Shown: in pieces, positions 34,293 to 45,420 of the stretch
Layout of the letters: each line of letters opens with the position of its first letter
How positions within the stretch are numbered: position 1 is the first letter of the stretch
Assembly: GCF_030272615.1 (NCBI RefSeq)
Contig: NC_081407.1
Location: 142,296,897 to 142,360,896, forward strand
Direction: 5' to 3'
Length of the DNA: 64,000 nucleotides
From: Cryptomeria japonica
Taxonomy: Eukaryota > Streptophyta > Pinopsida > Cupressales > Cupressaceae
Program-made: the position numbers and the translations under genes
The notes under the pieces: generated by a model
Database searches by the model: none
The model's input: only the letters and a program-made list of their open reading frames with translations
What the model was told of the DNA's origin: nothing

Positions 34293-35949
34293 CGCACCTG
34301 TACGAAGCTTGAAGTTAGACTTAGGAAAATAATATTCATAATGTTCTTAATAAAATTCCTAACTTTCTAAAGATTTAGTTAATTTAGAGCATGGAGTCAG
34401 GAAAATAATCCATACACTTGATAAATTTTAGCAATTGAGTTCAAAGTGTGACAACACTAAGGCATGGAAGTCTTCCATAAAATTTATTGAATACCTCCAT
34501 ATGCTTAGAAAATATGCAAGATAAAATGCAAAGGAGTATACCGGATAAATGATGATTAAAGAAAGGTATGAAAGGTTTGTGTTTTCACACAATGAATATC
34601 TGAAGACACCTTCCGCAGTCAACAATGGAAGTCAAAATTCTGTAGACAACCTAAAAAATCAGACTTTTAAAACATGTAATCTTCAAAAATGTGCATAAAA
34701 TCAATAAAAATCAGTTTTATTGATGAAAACAATCATTTTCTAGAATGTAAGTATGGCTGGTAAAATTTAGTTTTCTGAGGACAAGTCTGAAAATCGGATA
34801 CTTCAGACTTGCCAGCACTTTGCAAAGTGGTTTAAATCCCTAAAAATGATGAAAAATGGCTAAGGGAACAGCCCCAAGCAAATTCGCCAAAACTGGTTAG
34901 GTGGTTGGAAATGAAAATTTATGAGGACAACCGCTTAATAATGGAGTTTCAGACCTGCAACAGCGATGAAATGGTCTGAAAAATGCACAGAAAACTCCAT
35001 AAAACACCTCCAAATGCTAACTGTTATAGTTGGAATTGGCTGGGCAATAAAAACTTAAGTCTGAAAATTAATGGCAGTCATTAATGGAGGTTAGAATCTG
35101 AAGCAAACCTCAAATCTGAAGCGAATCAGCAAGCTGGAAATGATGGCAGCCAACAAGAATGCACGAAAAATGATCAAAATGTGGCACCAAATCACCTCCT
35201 TAGCAAAATCGAAATTTTCCCAAGCATGGCGCCAAAATGGAAATCTGAAAATGATGTCAATGGCAACTTAGATCTGCAGTAGCAAGGATGGCAGCAATCT
35301 GAAAAATCACCCAAGTTTGGATTGGATACCCCAAACACAAAAAATTGCCTTCCTTAGCAAAAATCGAATTTTTCAGAATTCTGAAAAATGTTGTTAATGG
35401 CAGCCTTGATCTGCAGCAATGAAGGTCTGAACAGCAAGCAAAAATGGTGGAGGAAAAATCGCCTAAGTCTCCAAACATGAAATTGCCAATTTTCACCAAA
35501 AAATGCTAAAGTTTGAAAAATTGCCAAACTTAGCAAGATCAAAAATCTGAAACTGGTCTTTAATGGCAGCCAATAGGAATAGATCAGCACGCTGGAAAAA
35601 ATGGAGGAAAATAAATCCTCAATCCCACATTTCACAAAAATGCCTTGCTAAAAATTCGCCCAACTTGGAGAAAAAGATCGCTTTCATGGAGACACCTGGC
35701 AGAAATAATAATAAAATAATGTTAAGTCTCCTCTCATATACTTGCTTTCACCTCTCACTTTCACCACACAAGCAATGTGGGATAAAACACTTGTATAAAT
35801 ACTTGCTTGGTGAAAACCTAACTTGCTTCTAGAAGGTTCAAATATTAAATGATTATTGCAAGTTATTAAATTTGCTTTTAAATTTTAAATAATCATCAAT
35901 AATTATTTAAAAGCAATTAAAAATGGGGCTTATTTATTAAAATATTGCA

Positions 35950-36530
35950 AATTAAATCCAAAATAAGCCTCCAGGGGAAAATCGATATAGGTTGGGATTG
36001 AAAAATCCCTTCAAAAATCATTAAAATGCCAAAATTTACCCCATAAGGGAAATTCGACCCATGCTTGGACAAAAATCCATGCATAACTTCATCAAAATGC
36101 ACACAAAAACCTCTCAGGGGAAAATCGATATGAGATTTGGACAAAAATCCACTCTATTTGCAAAAAATCACCCCCAGGGGAAATTCGATATTAGTCTGGA
36201 TAAAAATCCACACTCAAAACTCACTTAACTTGGAAAAAACCTCCCTGGTGGAATTTCGACCTCAGTCTGGATGAAAATCCGAACTCAAAACTCCTCAAAA
36301 TATTCCCAGTGGAAAATCGATCCCTGTCTGGATGAAAATTCGGACAAAAATCCTCACTTAGTTGTCACAAAAATCCTGGTGGAAAATCGACCCAGGCATG
36401 GAATCATCCTCGCACTCCAGTCCACACTCCTGGTGGAAAATCGATGGCAGTCTGGATAACTCCTGACACTTAGCCAAATTTAACACTTCCAAGGGAAATT
36501 CGACCCAGGTATGGATAAACAGTGGGGGAA
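35950..36530 (-). repeat. Diverged tandem array in LTR B
   Basis: Counterpart of the A array: repeated GGAAAATCGATxxxxGTCTGGA on the plus strand with GGATAAAAATCC-type partners, about ten units of 55-70 bp. Confidence 0.78.
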
Positions 36531-37369
36531 AATAGTAGCCAGTATGGATTTCAGAGGAAACCCATGTGTAGTATGGGTTTTGAGTGGGGGAATGGGTTGG
36601 GTGGTCTGAAATGTGAGGGGAAAAGCACCTCTAGCATGGATTTTGACCCTTTAACCCTTGGAATATGGATTTCCCTTAGGATTTTATCATTTTAACCACT
36701 CAAAATCACTTAGAAACCTTAAAATTGTCTGGACTTAGGCTAATTTTCCAAAAATATGAGCGAAACGCTAGGAAAATATAGGAATAAAGTGCGAAATCAA
36801 TTTAAATAATACCTTAGGAGCGAGAAAACAACTCCAAAAGGTCTGTGAATATCTTGGCACTTTAAAATCACTGATGCGCATGTTTAAAAACACGTTAACG
36901 CTCAATAGATCTACACTTAGCAAAAACTTAGGATCATTAAAATATCAACATTTTGCAACTTGATCCTATAACTTCAAAAACCCTAGACGACACTAGGCAT
37001 GATCAAAACTCCGAGACTCGGTCACAGGAAACGTAAAATTGCCCACTAAGCAGCCAAAACCCTAACCTAACAACGCAGAAAGCCGGCAAAGAGGGGGTCC
37101 CCGTTAGCAATGGGGCGATGTGTGAAAAGGTCACAACAGGACCCCTACTTTTTTGCTTTCTAGAGTAGTTGTCTTAGTTTAGTCGCCTAGCTTAGCAGTA
37201 GTTTTGGAGCTTTTAACCTCTTGAGAGAGGATGCAATGCAATTTCCAAGTTGTATCCAGGCAGGAGTTCCATGATGAAGGTTCAGAGTAAGAAATGTATG
37301 AAAAAGTGAAATTTAGAATATCAATTGCTTTCGAAATTCAAGGGTAAAATCTTCACACGAGGGAGTATG

Positions 37370-37800
37370 CCTCTTCATCCTTTCATCCATCCATTTCAAT
37401 CCTTCCTTTCGCCCATCCGTCCTTGATCACCTTTCCATCATCCTTTCATCCACCCTTCCACATCCCTCATTACCTTCATCCTTCACTACCTTATATATCC
37501 CCAACTTCCATTTTACACCCACAGGCACCCATCCTTATTTCCCCCTTTTTACCCCCATCCCATCCTTCTTACCATATCCTCACCTTCCTTACCTCTCTCT
37601 CACCCCGGCACCTTTCCCCACCGACCTTCCTTACCTCCTATCCACCGCAGCACCTTCCTTCCACTTCCATATCCCTTACCTTCTTCTCACCACGGCACAT
37701 TCCTCACTCATATCCCGCACCCCTCTCTCCCTCGCGGCACATTGTATCCCACGACATCCCTTATGCCTCCCTCACCACGGCATATGCCTAAGCTTCCTAA
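37370..37800 (+). repeat. Pyrimidine-rich tandem array in D
   Basis: Short diverged repeats of about 25-35 bp (CCTTCCTTACCTC, CACCACGGCACATTCC and variants). It occupies the same relative place as the unrelated arrays in A/B and C. The proline-rich frame 37423-37791 is a by-product. Confidence 0.7.
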
Positions 37801-39488
37801 CATCCCCAACAAGCATAAATAAAGGATGACTGGGCACGGACAAGATAAGAAGGCCGACTTCTAAACAAAGCAAGTCAGTCAAAAAGACCATTGAAAATTA
37901 AAAAATTAATTAAAAAAAAAAAAAAAAAATTGTGAACACAAGGCCAACCCCCCTGGTTAAGTTTGCTTCATGAGAACCACATAAAAGAGAGTCTAAGCAA
38001 TTATTTTTTAATCCAAACTCATTCACATCATGTGTGAGTTTAAGCAGAGATTAGTGTGATTTCGTGAATGGGATCAGGTTTTAGTCAACTGGAGATGGAG
38101 TATGGAATCGTATTTTATTTTTATTTTTATGCTAATGTCTAACAATTCCTAGCGAATTCAACTAAAACCAATATGATTCCATATGCAATCAGATCACAGC
38201 AAAGCAGAAATAAATTCGCAGCAAAGGAGGGCAAGTAAATTGAAAAGCATGAGTGCAAATTCTGCTAAAGTGGAGTTGTGGATGTCCATGTTATACAGTC
38301 ACAACTCCAAGACGATCCAAGTAAAGACCATGTGCAAGCTTATATCAGATAGGACAAATTTATGCAAAGAGATTTATTTTCAATTGCAGATTCAAGGGAT
38401 CAAATTGAAGTCGAAAGCAAGGGGAGAATCAGCGAATCAAGAGACTGATCCACAATCCTAGGGATGAAGACTTGAAGGAGGATAATTTCCAGCCAAGAGG
38501 AGAATAAACCAACTTATTTTGGTCTAAACTTTACCAGTTATCATCACTTAGCACAGCGAATTATGAATCAAATCCGACTGAAGGAGAAATTACAATCCAA
38601 GGCAAAGTTAAAGACATTCAGATTTGAGTGAATTTTATTTGCAGTTTGACTGATTTCAAGTCTGCATCATCAAATTCAGACCTAAAGAGCAGGTATCATC
38701 ATGATTTGCAGACCTCAGCAAGGTTCTGCTCTGTGCATCTACGACTATTAAATGTGCTCAGCATGCTTCAATCTCGCTGTTCACAGAAGGGGTAAAATTC
38801 CGCGACAAGGAGGAGATGAAGAAATAATTGATCTTAAAATCAGACTTAGATCAGGGCATACAAGGAGAAAGATAGGTAGAATCAAATATGAATTATATGT
38901 ATTTGATGCCTTCTTGTTTGTTTTGTAGGTGACAGAGGAGAAAATCAAAAGGGCAGGCCTGACTGTGGGAAGATCAGAACTGCACTAAAAAGAAGGCTAC
39001 TTCAAGGTCAAGTTTGAGTCATGAACAAAGAAAGATCAACCAAGGTCATCACATAGTCTACATCAAATGTGATCAAGGAAGCAGATATTTTCAGAAGAAT
39101 TAATCAAAGTTTGCTTAATCATAATGATACTTCCCATCATCATCACATTGAGCAAGTTGAATAATGTTGAGTATCAAAAGATATTGCTCAAACACTTTGT
39201 ATTGATATACCAAGTACAAGCAAACTGAGGTGTCATCGTTGTCACCACTCAATCAATCAAGAGGTTCCAGATCAGCATGTCTAGATGCAATGTACCTGAT
39301 TCACCCACGGAGGTAAAAAATTCAAGATACCTAACCTCTTTTTCTATTGGTTCACATTCAGTATTGAACTTAAATGTAATTTTCTCGTTGGCTAAAGGGA
39401 GTTGTTGTAAAAAACCCTAATGAGGGTTTTATTGTAAGATTTGGGCCATTGATTTGAGAATCAATCTGAGACATTGAATTTTATTGAG

Positions 39489-40210
39489 CATAGTTGAACT
39501 ACTCGCGACTCGGCTCGACTTGCCAAGCCCCTGAGAAAAAAACTCAGCAAAAACTCGGCGAAAAACTCGGCAACGTAAAAACACACTTAATTTTAATAAA
39601 AAATGCATTTTTTTTGCAAAATTTAATGAGAAGATGCATCCAATGAGTCAATAAATGATAACACGAAAGAAACAAGCTGATTCTAGATATATTTAAATGC
39701 AAAGTGTCTACAAAATCGCATCCTCATGAGGAATGCTGATGGCTGGAAGCAAAATAGTAAATAGTTTTTGTAAAACGAAAAGTAAATACATCATTACAAA
39801 TTACAATTACAACTCCCAGCTCTAGCTAAAACTATTTACTATTCCTCTTCCTCTTCCCAGTGGAGATCTTCCCAGTTCTGAGGGTGAGAAAAAGAGGGGT
39901 AGAGAGATAGGTCTAAATCTTGGTGGAGATCTACAAACGCACAATATTTGAAATTTCATCATTCATACTAATAGTTTCAAACTTTCAACTCTAAAATGTA
40001 TAATACCAAGATTTCTTCAATGCTAATTATGTTGTTATATGGAACCTAATCAGACTCGGGGTTAAAATTTCCCTACTTCCATCAGCACAGCTTCCCCCTA
40101 TATTTTTCAGCGAGTTTTTGCTGCGAGTTAAAGTCATAAAAACTCGCAGAGCTCAAAAACTCGACGAATTTTTGAAACTCACCAAGTACTCTGCGAGTGT
40201 GCCATCTATG
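39489..40210 (+). mobile_element. hAT-like non-autonomous element (722 bp)
   Basis: Imperfect terminal inverted repeats of about 18 bp: CATAGTTGAACTACTCGC at the left and CATAGATGGCACACTCGC as the reverse complement of the right end. Flanks are 8-bp near-duplications TTATTGAG (39481-39488) and GTATTGAG (40211-40218), a size typical of hAT transposons. No transposase; subterminal regions are rich in ACTCGGC/GCGAGTT motifs. It sits in the promoter block of D. A truncated relative is at 6434-6960. Confidence 0.75.
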
Positions 40211-41031
40211 GTATTGAGAGCACTATAAAAAGCTCAAACTTCTCATTCGTAAGGGTTAATGTTAGAAGAGTAGAAGAATAGATAGATTTGAAGTTAAAGT
40301 TAGAATAGAGTAAGAGAAGAAGAAATTATTGCTAAGGCTTGTAAATGGATATACTCTTTTCATTGAAGATATGGTGAAATGTGTTGTTTCAACAAGTTAC
40401 ATGGTTTCTACTTCTCATTTACTTTCATGTTGATTAGATGAATGAAAAGAATTGTGAATGATTAATAGTGAAATTCATTTATCCATACCACTATTGATTT
40501 GCTAATTGTAAGTTTGCCTTGTGTGATCAACTGAAATTCTTAAATGAGCTTAACTTCAACTGCTATTCACACTTTGATAAGCCTTGCCTTGATGGTATCT
40601 TTGTTGTTGATAGTGATTTGTACATCATGTGATTACCTTAGAAGATCGCACTAGCTTTGTGGAATTGTTCATTGATGGCGAAGCAGAGCTTGGTTGAATT
40701 TCACCTAATCGTTCATTGTCTTTTGCATTCTTAGGAGTAACATAGTCTTCTTAAAACCTATCCATTTGTCCTTTTTTTAAGTCAAGTTAATTTTCAAGTT
40801 CCAGCTACATCCAAACATTCAACATTTAAGTATTAAACATAAGTCCCCATTGATTACCAGTAATCACATCAACCAATTGAGCTATCTACACATCAAGACC
40901 TGACTAAAGAAACCTTGGAGTTATCTTGGTTGGTCATATAACTTAGCATCCAAGAAGATTTTGATCAAGAGAGGATAGAATACTTTTGGTATTTTATTTT
41001 GTGTTTAAAGTGCATAAAAAACACAACAACA

Positions 41032-42153
41032 CCGAGCATAGCCAAATAAAATAAAAGATTTTTTTTGTTGATGTCACTAGCCCGATCCCCATGATGCTTC
41101 TGCATCACATATGTCGTACCTTTGTTATATTCCTTGCAATCCGTTCACTGCTTGCCAGACATTGCTAATATCTGGAGAGAGTCGTTCATGGTACAGGCAT
41201 TTGTTTCATCTTAACTGTAGGTTCTTCTATTTCATGAAAATTTATTGCTATGTCTCTTCGAACATGAATCGTCTGGGTTTAAATGCAATGATTAATGTTT
41301 GTTGTTTCATGACATTCAGGTTTTCTGCTTGTACTATTCCGGTCTTAAATATTTCCAATTTTCATTTTGGCATTAGGAAATTCCCACTATATTTTTAGCT
41401 TTTAAATCCTTTCTTACTTAACTTTCTAGTATATTTCAACACTAGCGTTTCTGGTTTAGATTGCATTCTTTTTGTGTTTCTCTTGTCGATAACTATGTCT
41501 TTCTTATTCGGTTCCAATGACCCACTGTGCCCATAATCTATTACAACATAGTCAATTTGAACAACCTATCCTAAATACATCAACCAAACAATTTTCTACT
41601 GCCACCCTCAAGCTAGGTGCCACAAATTACATCAGTAGCACAGCTTACTGCCCTATAATAGATAAAATGTTGTGAATCTTGTAATCACTTTGAAATTTGT
41701 TTCATATGCTCATTTAGCTGCTGGCAACTTCTTAATTCAATCTTCTTTATCTACATGGCGTATCTTATGTGTAATTGCCATTATGTACTTGTCCGATGCT
41801 TCAGTTATTGATATACTCTAGGGTAGTAAGCAGAGGATATATTGGGTTTTAACATGTTGAATTCCATGATTTCCCTTGTGTCAAGGCTGGATACAATGTA
41901 GGAAAAGGTTGGCTCGCACGTAAACATGATCGAGCATTGAAAATTTGAATAAAATGAAGCTTGTGACTCACCGGGCGTAATTCGCACAAACTATGAGACC
42001 GGTGCAAGTAGAAGGCATATAGCCTTGGAATTAAGTAAAAGACCACATTCAGTTCGCTAGGTGTAGAATACCACATTGGACTAAGCCGGGTATAAAGAGA
42101 CCTGTGTAAGGGCAACTAGACAGAAGGTCTTATGAAAAGAAAAATTAATGAAA
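41032..42153. other. Unassigned DNA, possibly intron of the LYR gene
   Basis: No second exon of the 42471 gene, no transposon end and no RNA gene found here. Frames at 41111-41398 (+) and 41849-42115 (-) show no family resemblance. Confidence 0.4.
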
Positions 42154-42233
42154 TCAGAAATACAAAACACAATCAACAAATGTGACGATAAAAACCCTAA
42201 ACCCTGAATGCTCAAAGATTATGAATCGCATAC

Positions 42234-42471
42234 CATAGGTTCCCCTTTCGGTTAGTCTGGCCTGCACCACCATGTTGAGGAGAAAGTCAGCTGCTTCCCT
42301 TGCTTCTTGCACTAACTTTTGAATATCTGTAAGGGAGGAAACTGATCTGTTTTCCTCGAATTTGGATCTGATTTCTTTTGCAGACTGAGTGAGCATTATA
42401 TCATCGCCAGAGAATGATGTTTTCCTTGCCCTCAACAGAGCTCTGTACGCAGAGATTACCTGTTCCCTCAT
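42234..42471 (-). CDS. LYR-motif mitochondrial assembly factor (MZM1/LYRM7-like), exon 1
   Basis: The only convincing host gene. ATG 42471 opens MREQVISAYRALLRARKTSF, a LYR-family N-terminus (the AYR-ALLRA form of the Leu-Tyr-Arg motif). It is followed by SAKEIRSKFEENR and DIQKLVQEAREAADFLLNMV, a good match to plant mitochondrial zinc maintenance protein 1. Family knowledge: Mzm1/LYRM7 is a small matrix chaperone of the Rieske Fe-S protein in complex III assembly. The exon gives 79 codons plus one base (…ERGTYG) and ends at a donor GTATGC (42233 downwards). The family is about 100 residues long, so a short exon 2 is expected further left; I could not find it. Reading on into the intron to 42154 is a translation artefact. 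Start chosen as the first ATG; no stops. Confidence 0.82.
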
Positions 42472-42837
42472 CTCCCAATTCTTAAAAATTCGGCACCAAA
42501 TTAAATTTGGCCGGTCCTCAGAAGCACATCTTCGCTATTTTGAAATGTTTGCGATCCTTAGCTTTTTGGGACGGGCACGGCTCTTCGCTATTTTTTATTG
42601 TTGTGACGAAGAAAATTAAAAAACTTGTAATTAAACTTTTCTTACCCTTTTTTCCCAAAACGGTGAACATACCTTGCACTTCTCTCTTCCTTTATGGGTT
42701 TAGTTCATTTGGCTATTCATTATATCAACAATGAGTGGGATATTAATATAAGAAATTGCCTAAACAATGAATGGGAAATAAAAAAGTATGTGTAAGAAAA
42801 ATTCAAAAAAAAGCATGCAAACAGGACAATTTGGGAG

Positions 42838-43222
42838 GAAAAAAGAATATTATATCAAACATTTCAATCCCACACATGGCTATACACAAAAGAACTACAT
42901 AGAAATGGAAAGCAAAAATGTTAGTGGCTCGTATAAGAACTAGTGTGCATCAACTTAGATGTGAAACAAGAAGATGGATAATACTTAAAGAGGAATGGGC
43001 AGATAGAAGATGTAGATATTGCACTCAAGGAGTGGTGAGACAAAATGGCATTACATCATGGAGTGTCCAACCTACAAGGATTTTTGGATCAACTATATTG
43101 AGACACTAAATGTAAACACCTTGAGTAATCTTTTTGAAGAAGAAAATATAATAAGAGTTGCGGATTTCCTAATCAAGTTATACAGTAGAAGATCCAAGAT
43201 GCAAAAAGAAAAGGAAGTTTAG
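42838..43222 (+). pseudogene. 3' end of a non-LTR (LINE-like) reverse transcriptase ORF
   Basis: The translation gives LVARIRTSVHQLRCETRRWI and RCRYC, then in the next frame WHYIMECPTYKDFW and ADFLIKLYSRRSKMQKEKEV ending in TAG at 43222. The CxxC...HxxxxC pattern followed by a helical tail is the usual C-terminal zinc-finger region of LINE ORF2 proteins. One frameshift near 43030. It lies about 370 bp upstream of the LYR gene start, on the opposite strand. A 3' UTR-like AT-rich stretch follows to about 43400. Confidence 0.6.
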
Positions 43223-44602
43223 TAGGCATAGTGTTTTGGGCTTTATGTGTTTCTCTTTGATGGCTACCTATGGGTCCCATAGGTTGTTTGACCTCGTGGA
43301 CGTTATTGAAAATATTTATCCATTCATTATGTAATAATAAGTGTATAAGTGATAATGAAATGGAAATAGATTTTTTTGTAGTCTATGATATCAACGATCT
43401 ATTTTTTGGTCTATAAACATTTTATAGTACATGGGACTTTGCATATTTTCATTGTGTAAGAGGCACTTAACTATGTTTCAAGAGTTCAAGTTCTCCACCA
43501 TTAGATCAACTCAGCCTAGTGGATATGGATGTTGTTAAAGGTTTATATATAACTCAAGTTTTATTCAAATCTATATATGCACTCACTTTTAGGCATCAAT
43601 AATGCTCTTCAATTTATCATTTTCTCACTTAGATTTTTACCCAAAATTTGTGGTATTGACTCAAGTTAGTTGTGTATTTTTTTAAAATTAATCTAACCTT
43701 TCTATTAATATTATTATTCTAATTGTAGTATTGAATTGTATTCAAGGACTAGCACTAATTCTTTTTTAGGCAAACAAAGAATCATTCTAGATCTTTTACT
43801 ATGACTTGCATTTGCATCATTAGAACATTAACATTGCATTGTCTACTTACTAGGTGAACCTATTAATGTTAACTCATGGGATCAAACTATTTAAAGTCTA
43901 GACTTCTTGGTTTTGTTAATCGTCTATTTTATCCCTTGTTGATTCAACCATGGAGACTACAATGTGTTTGGTTGTGAAGACCTGTCAAATTGCTTTTAGG
44001 GGGATATTATGGAAAAGTGATTCAAGATTATCTTCAAGGCCAACTGAATGGTAGGCCTATGGGAAATTAAGAATAATCTCATGAAATCAACTTGAAGGTA
44101 TTGGATAAATTTCATTACCACATCCTATTTTTGGGAATTCATTCTTAATCTAGGAGAAGAAAAAGTAATGATTATGTGGGATCCATAGACTTAATAAGAA
44201 CCAAATGAAAAATGGATCTAAATGCATTTATGGAGAAAATGATTGCTAGGTTAGAGTTTTAGAGTGACCTCAAGGTTTGGCCTAAAATATAACCCATTTT
44301 CAATAGCTTGTTGATTCCTTTTCTGATCAAAATTATGGGTGAAAAGGTAGAAGTGAAGCATCACAAATCTTGTTGAGGCTTACATTTCCTCAAGAATGTT
44401 TCTAGCATTTAAAATGGGGGCATTGTGGACTAGTCCTTCACCCTTGTTACGTGATCAAAGATTGGCTTAAGTGATGAGCTCCAAGAAATCAAATACACCA
44501 AAATAGTTCCTTTTCTATTGTTGATATTTAGAATTTAGGAATAAATATTTGCAAAGAAAATACAATATAATTGTCATGGACTTGTTGATCTAAATATGAG
44601 TT
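43223..44602. other. Unassigned AT-rich DNA
   Basis: No gene or element end I can support. A purine run AGGGGGATATTATGG near 43999 resembles a polypurine tract/LTR junction, but nothing around it confirms this. Confidence 0.4.
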
Positions 44603-45420
44603 TGTTGGCAATGTATGTTGTCATCGATGTCAATGATGATGTTTGGCAATATGTATTGTCACTTAGTTTGGGACAAAGATGAATGTATTATGATTTCCAA
44701 TATATCAGATGATAGAACGATGTGATGTTGAAAGTAGTATCAAATGACAGTATATTGAAGACATGGTGACGAGTTGTTATTTGATGCAGCAATCATTCTG
44801 GAGGCTCAATTGATGATTACATATCTTTCTGGAGCTCATGACTTCAGTTGCATCTCATGGTTTGTCATGTATTCATATTGATGATACTTGTGTTAAGCTT
44901 ACTTCATTTGGAGAAGACTTTGTGATTGTGTTGTTTCAATTTCATATCTGGTAGCTAAAAGAAAATTGTCTAAGTGTTGAGTCAGTAAATTTATTTGTGA
45001 CTATGGTCAGTGTTTTTTATCTGCATTTCTTCATGTTGCATCAGTTTGATGTGCAGATTTGAAGTTTAATTTTGTACTACGTGTTATGCATGTTATCAAG
45101 TTTTTAATTGTTTCCATTGCATATAGAAGAAGTTATACTTGTTTGATCTCGGTTCCAATTTGATAGAAGTGCAGTTTTAGGTCATACAAAAGAATGCTTC
45201 AGCATGGATAGTTTTGATAGTGTAAATTTGGAAACATGTTGTGGACAGTGTCTTGGACCTATGACAATATTCTCAAATCCTTTGGTGAAATGGTGAAAGA
45301 GTTATTACTTATTGTTGTTTCACAATCTACAAGTATTACAAAGTGCTTGACAGTTCAGTGATCTACTACTTGTGCGTTGACTTCCTATGGTCAATCACCT
45401 TGAGAGATGAATGGAGAATG

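Larger units (their letters stand above)
30036..37138 (-). mobile_element. Element B: giant solo LTR-like insertion carrying a long ORF (7,103 bp)
   Basis: Minus-strand relative of A, inserted in the first 43 bp of D with perfect target duplications GGACC (30031-30035, 37139-37143). On the minus strand it begins TGTTGTGACCTTTTCACAC at 37138 and ends ACACATCAACA at 30036. The order of parts matches A: hairpins, tandem array (35950-36530), AT-rich leader, long ORF (34292-31000), promoter block (TATA near 30850), conserved tail. It lacks a second LTR or pol. Confidence 0.88.
29993..41031 (+). mobile_element. Element D: giant solo LTR-like insertion (about 3.2 kb without nested DNA)
   Basis: Starts TGTTGTGACGTTTTCACAC at 29993 and ends AAAACACAACAACA at 41031. 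Flanks are CTGAG (29988-29992) and CCGAG (41032-41036), a 4/5 match. Element B is inserted 43 bp from its start and a hAT-like element at 39489-40210. The remainder holds a C-rich array (37370-37800), the split promoter block (39400-39480 and 40211-40235) and the conserved 0.8-kb tail. No ORF: frames such as 38183-38461 show no support. Confidence 0.82.

Noticed and set aside
29993-37138. A 7-kb DNA transposon with 43-bp inverted ends
   Set aside because: The GGACC duplication and the continuation of D at 37144 show B nested in D; the inverted ends belong to two different elements.
37423-37791. Pro/Ser/His-rich 122-codon ORF
   Set aside because: Translation of the pyrimidine-rich tandem array of D.
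41111-41398. 95-codon ORF as a host gene or exon 2 of the LYR gene
   Set aside because: Wrong strand for the LYR gene, no similarity to any family I know, and typical AT-rich random composition.
42154-42233. Extension of the LYR protein to residue 105
   Set aside because: Similarity to the family ends at the GTATGC donor; the rest is translated intron.
43990-44020. Polypurine tract and LTR start near 43999
   Set aside because: No LTR-like end, primer site or coding sequence nearby supports it.
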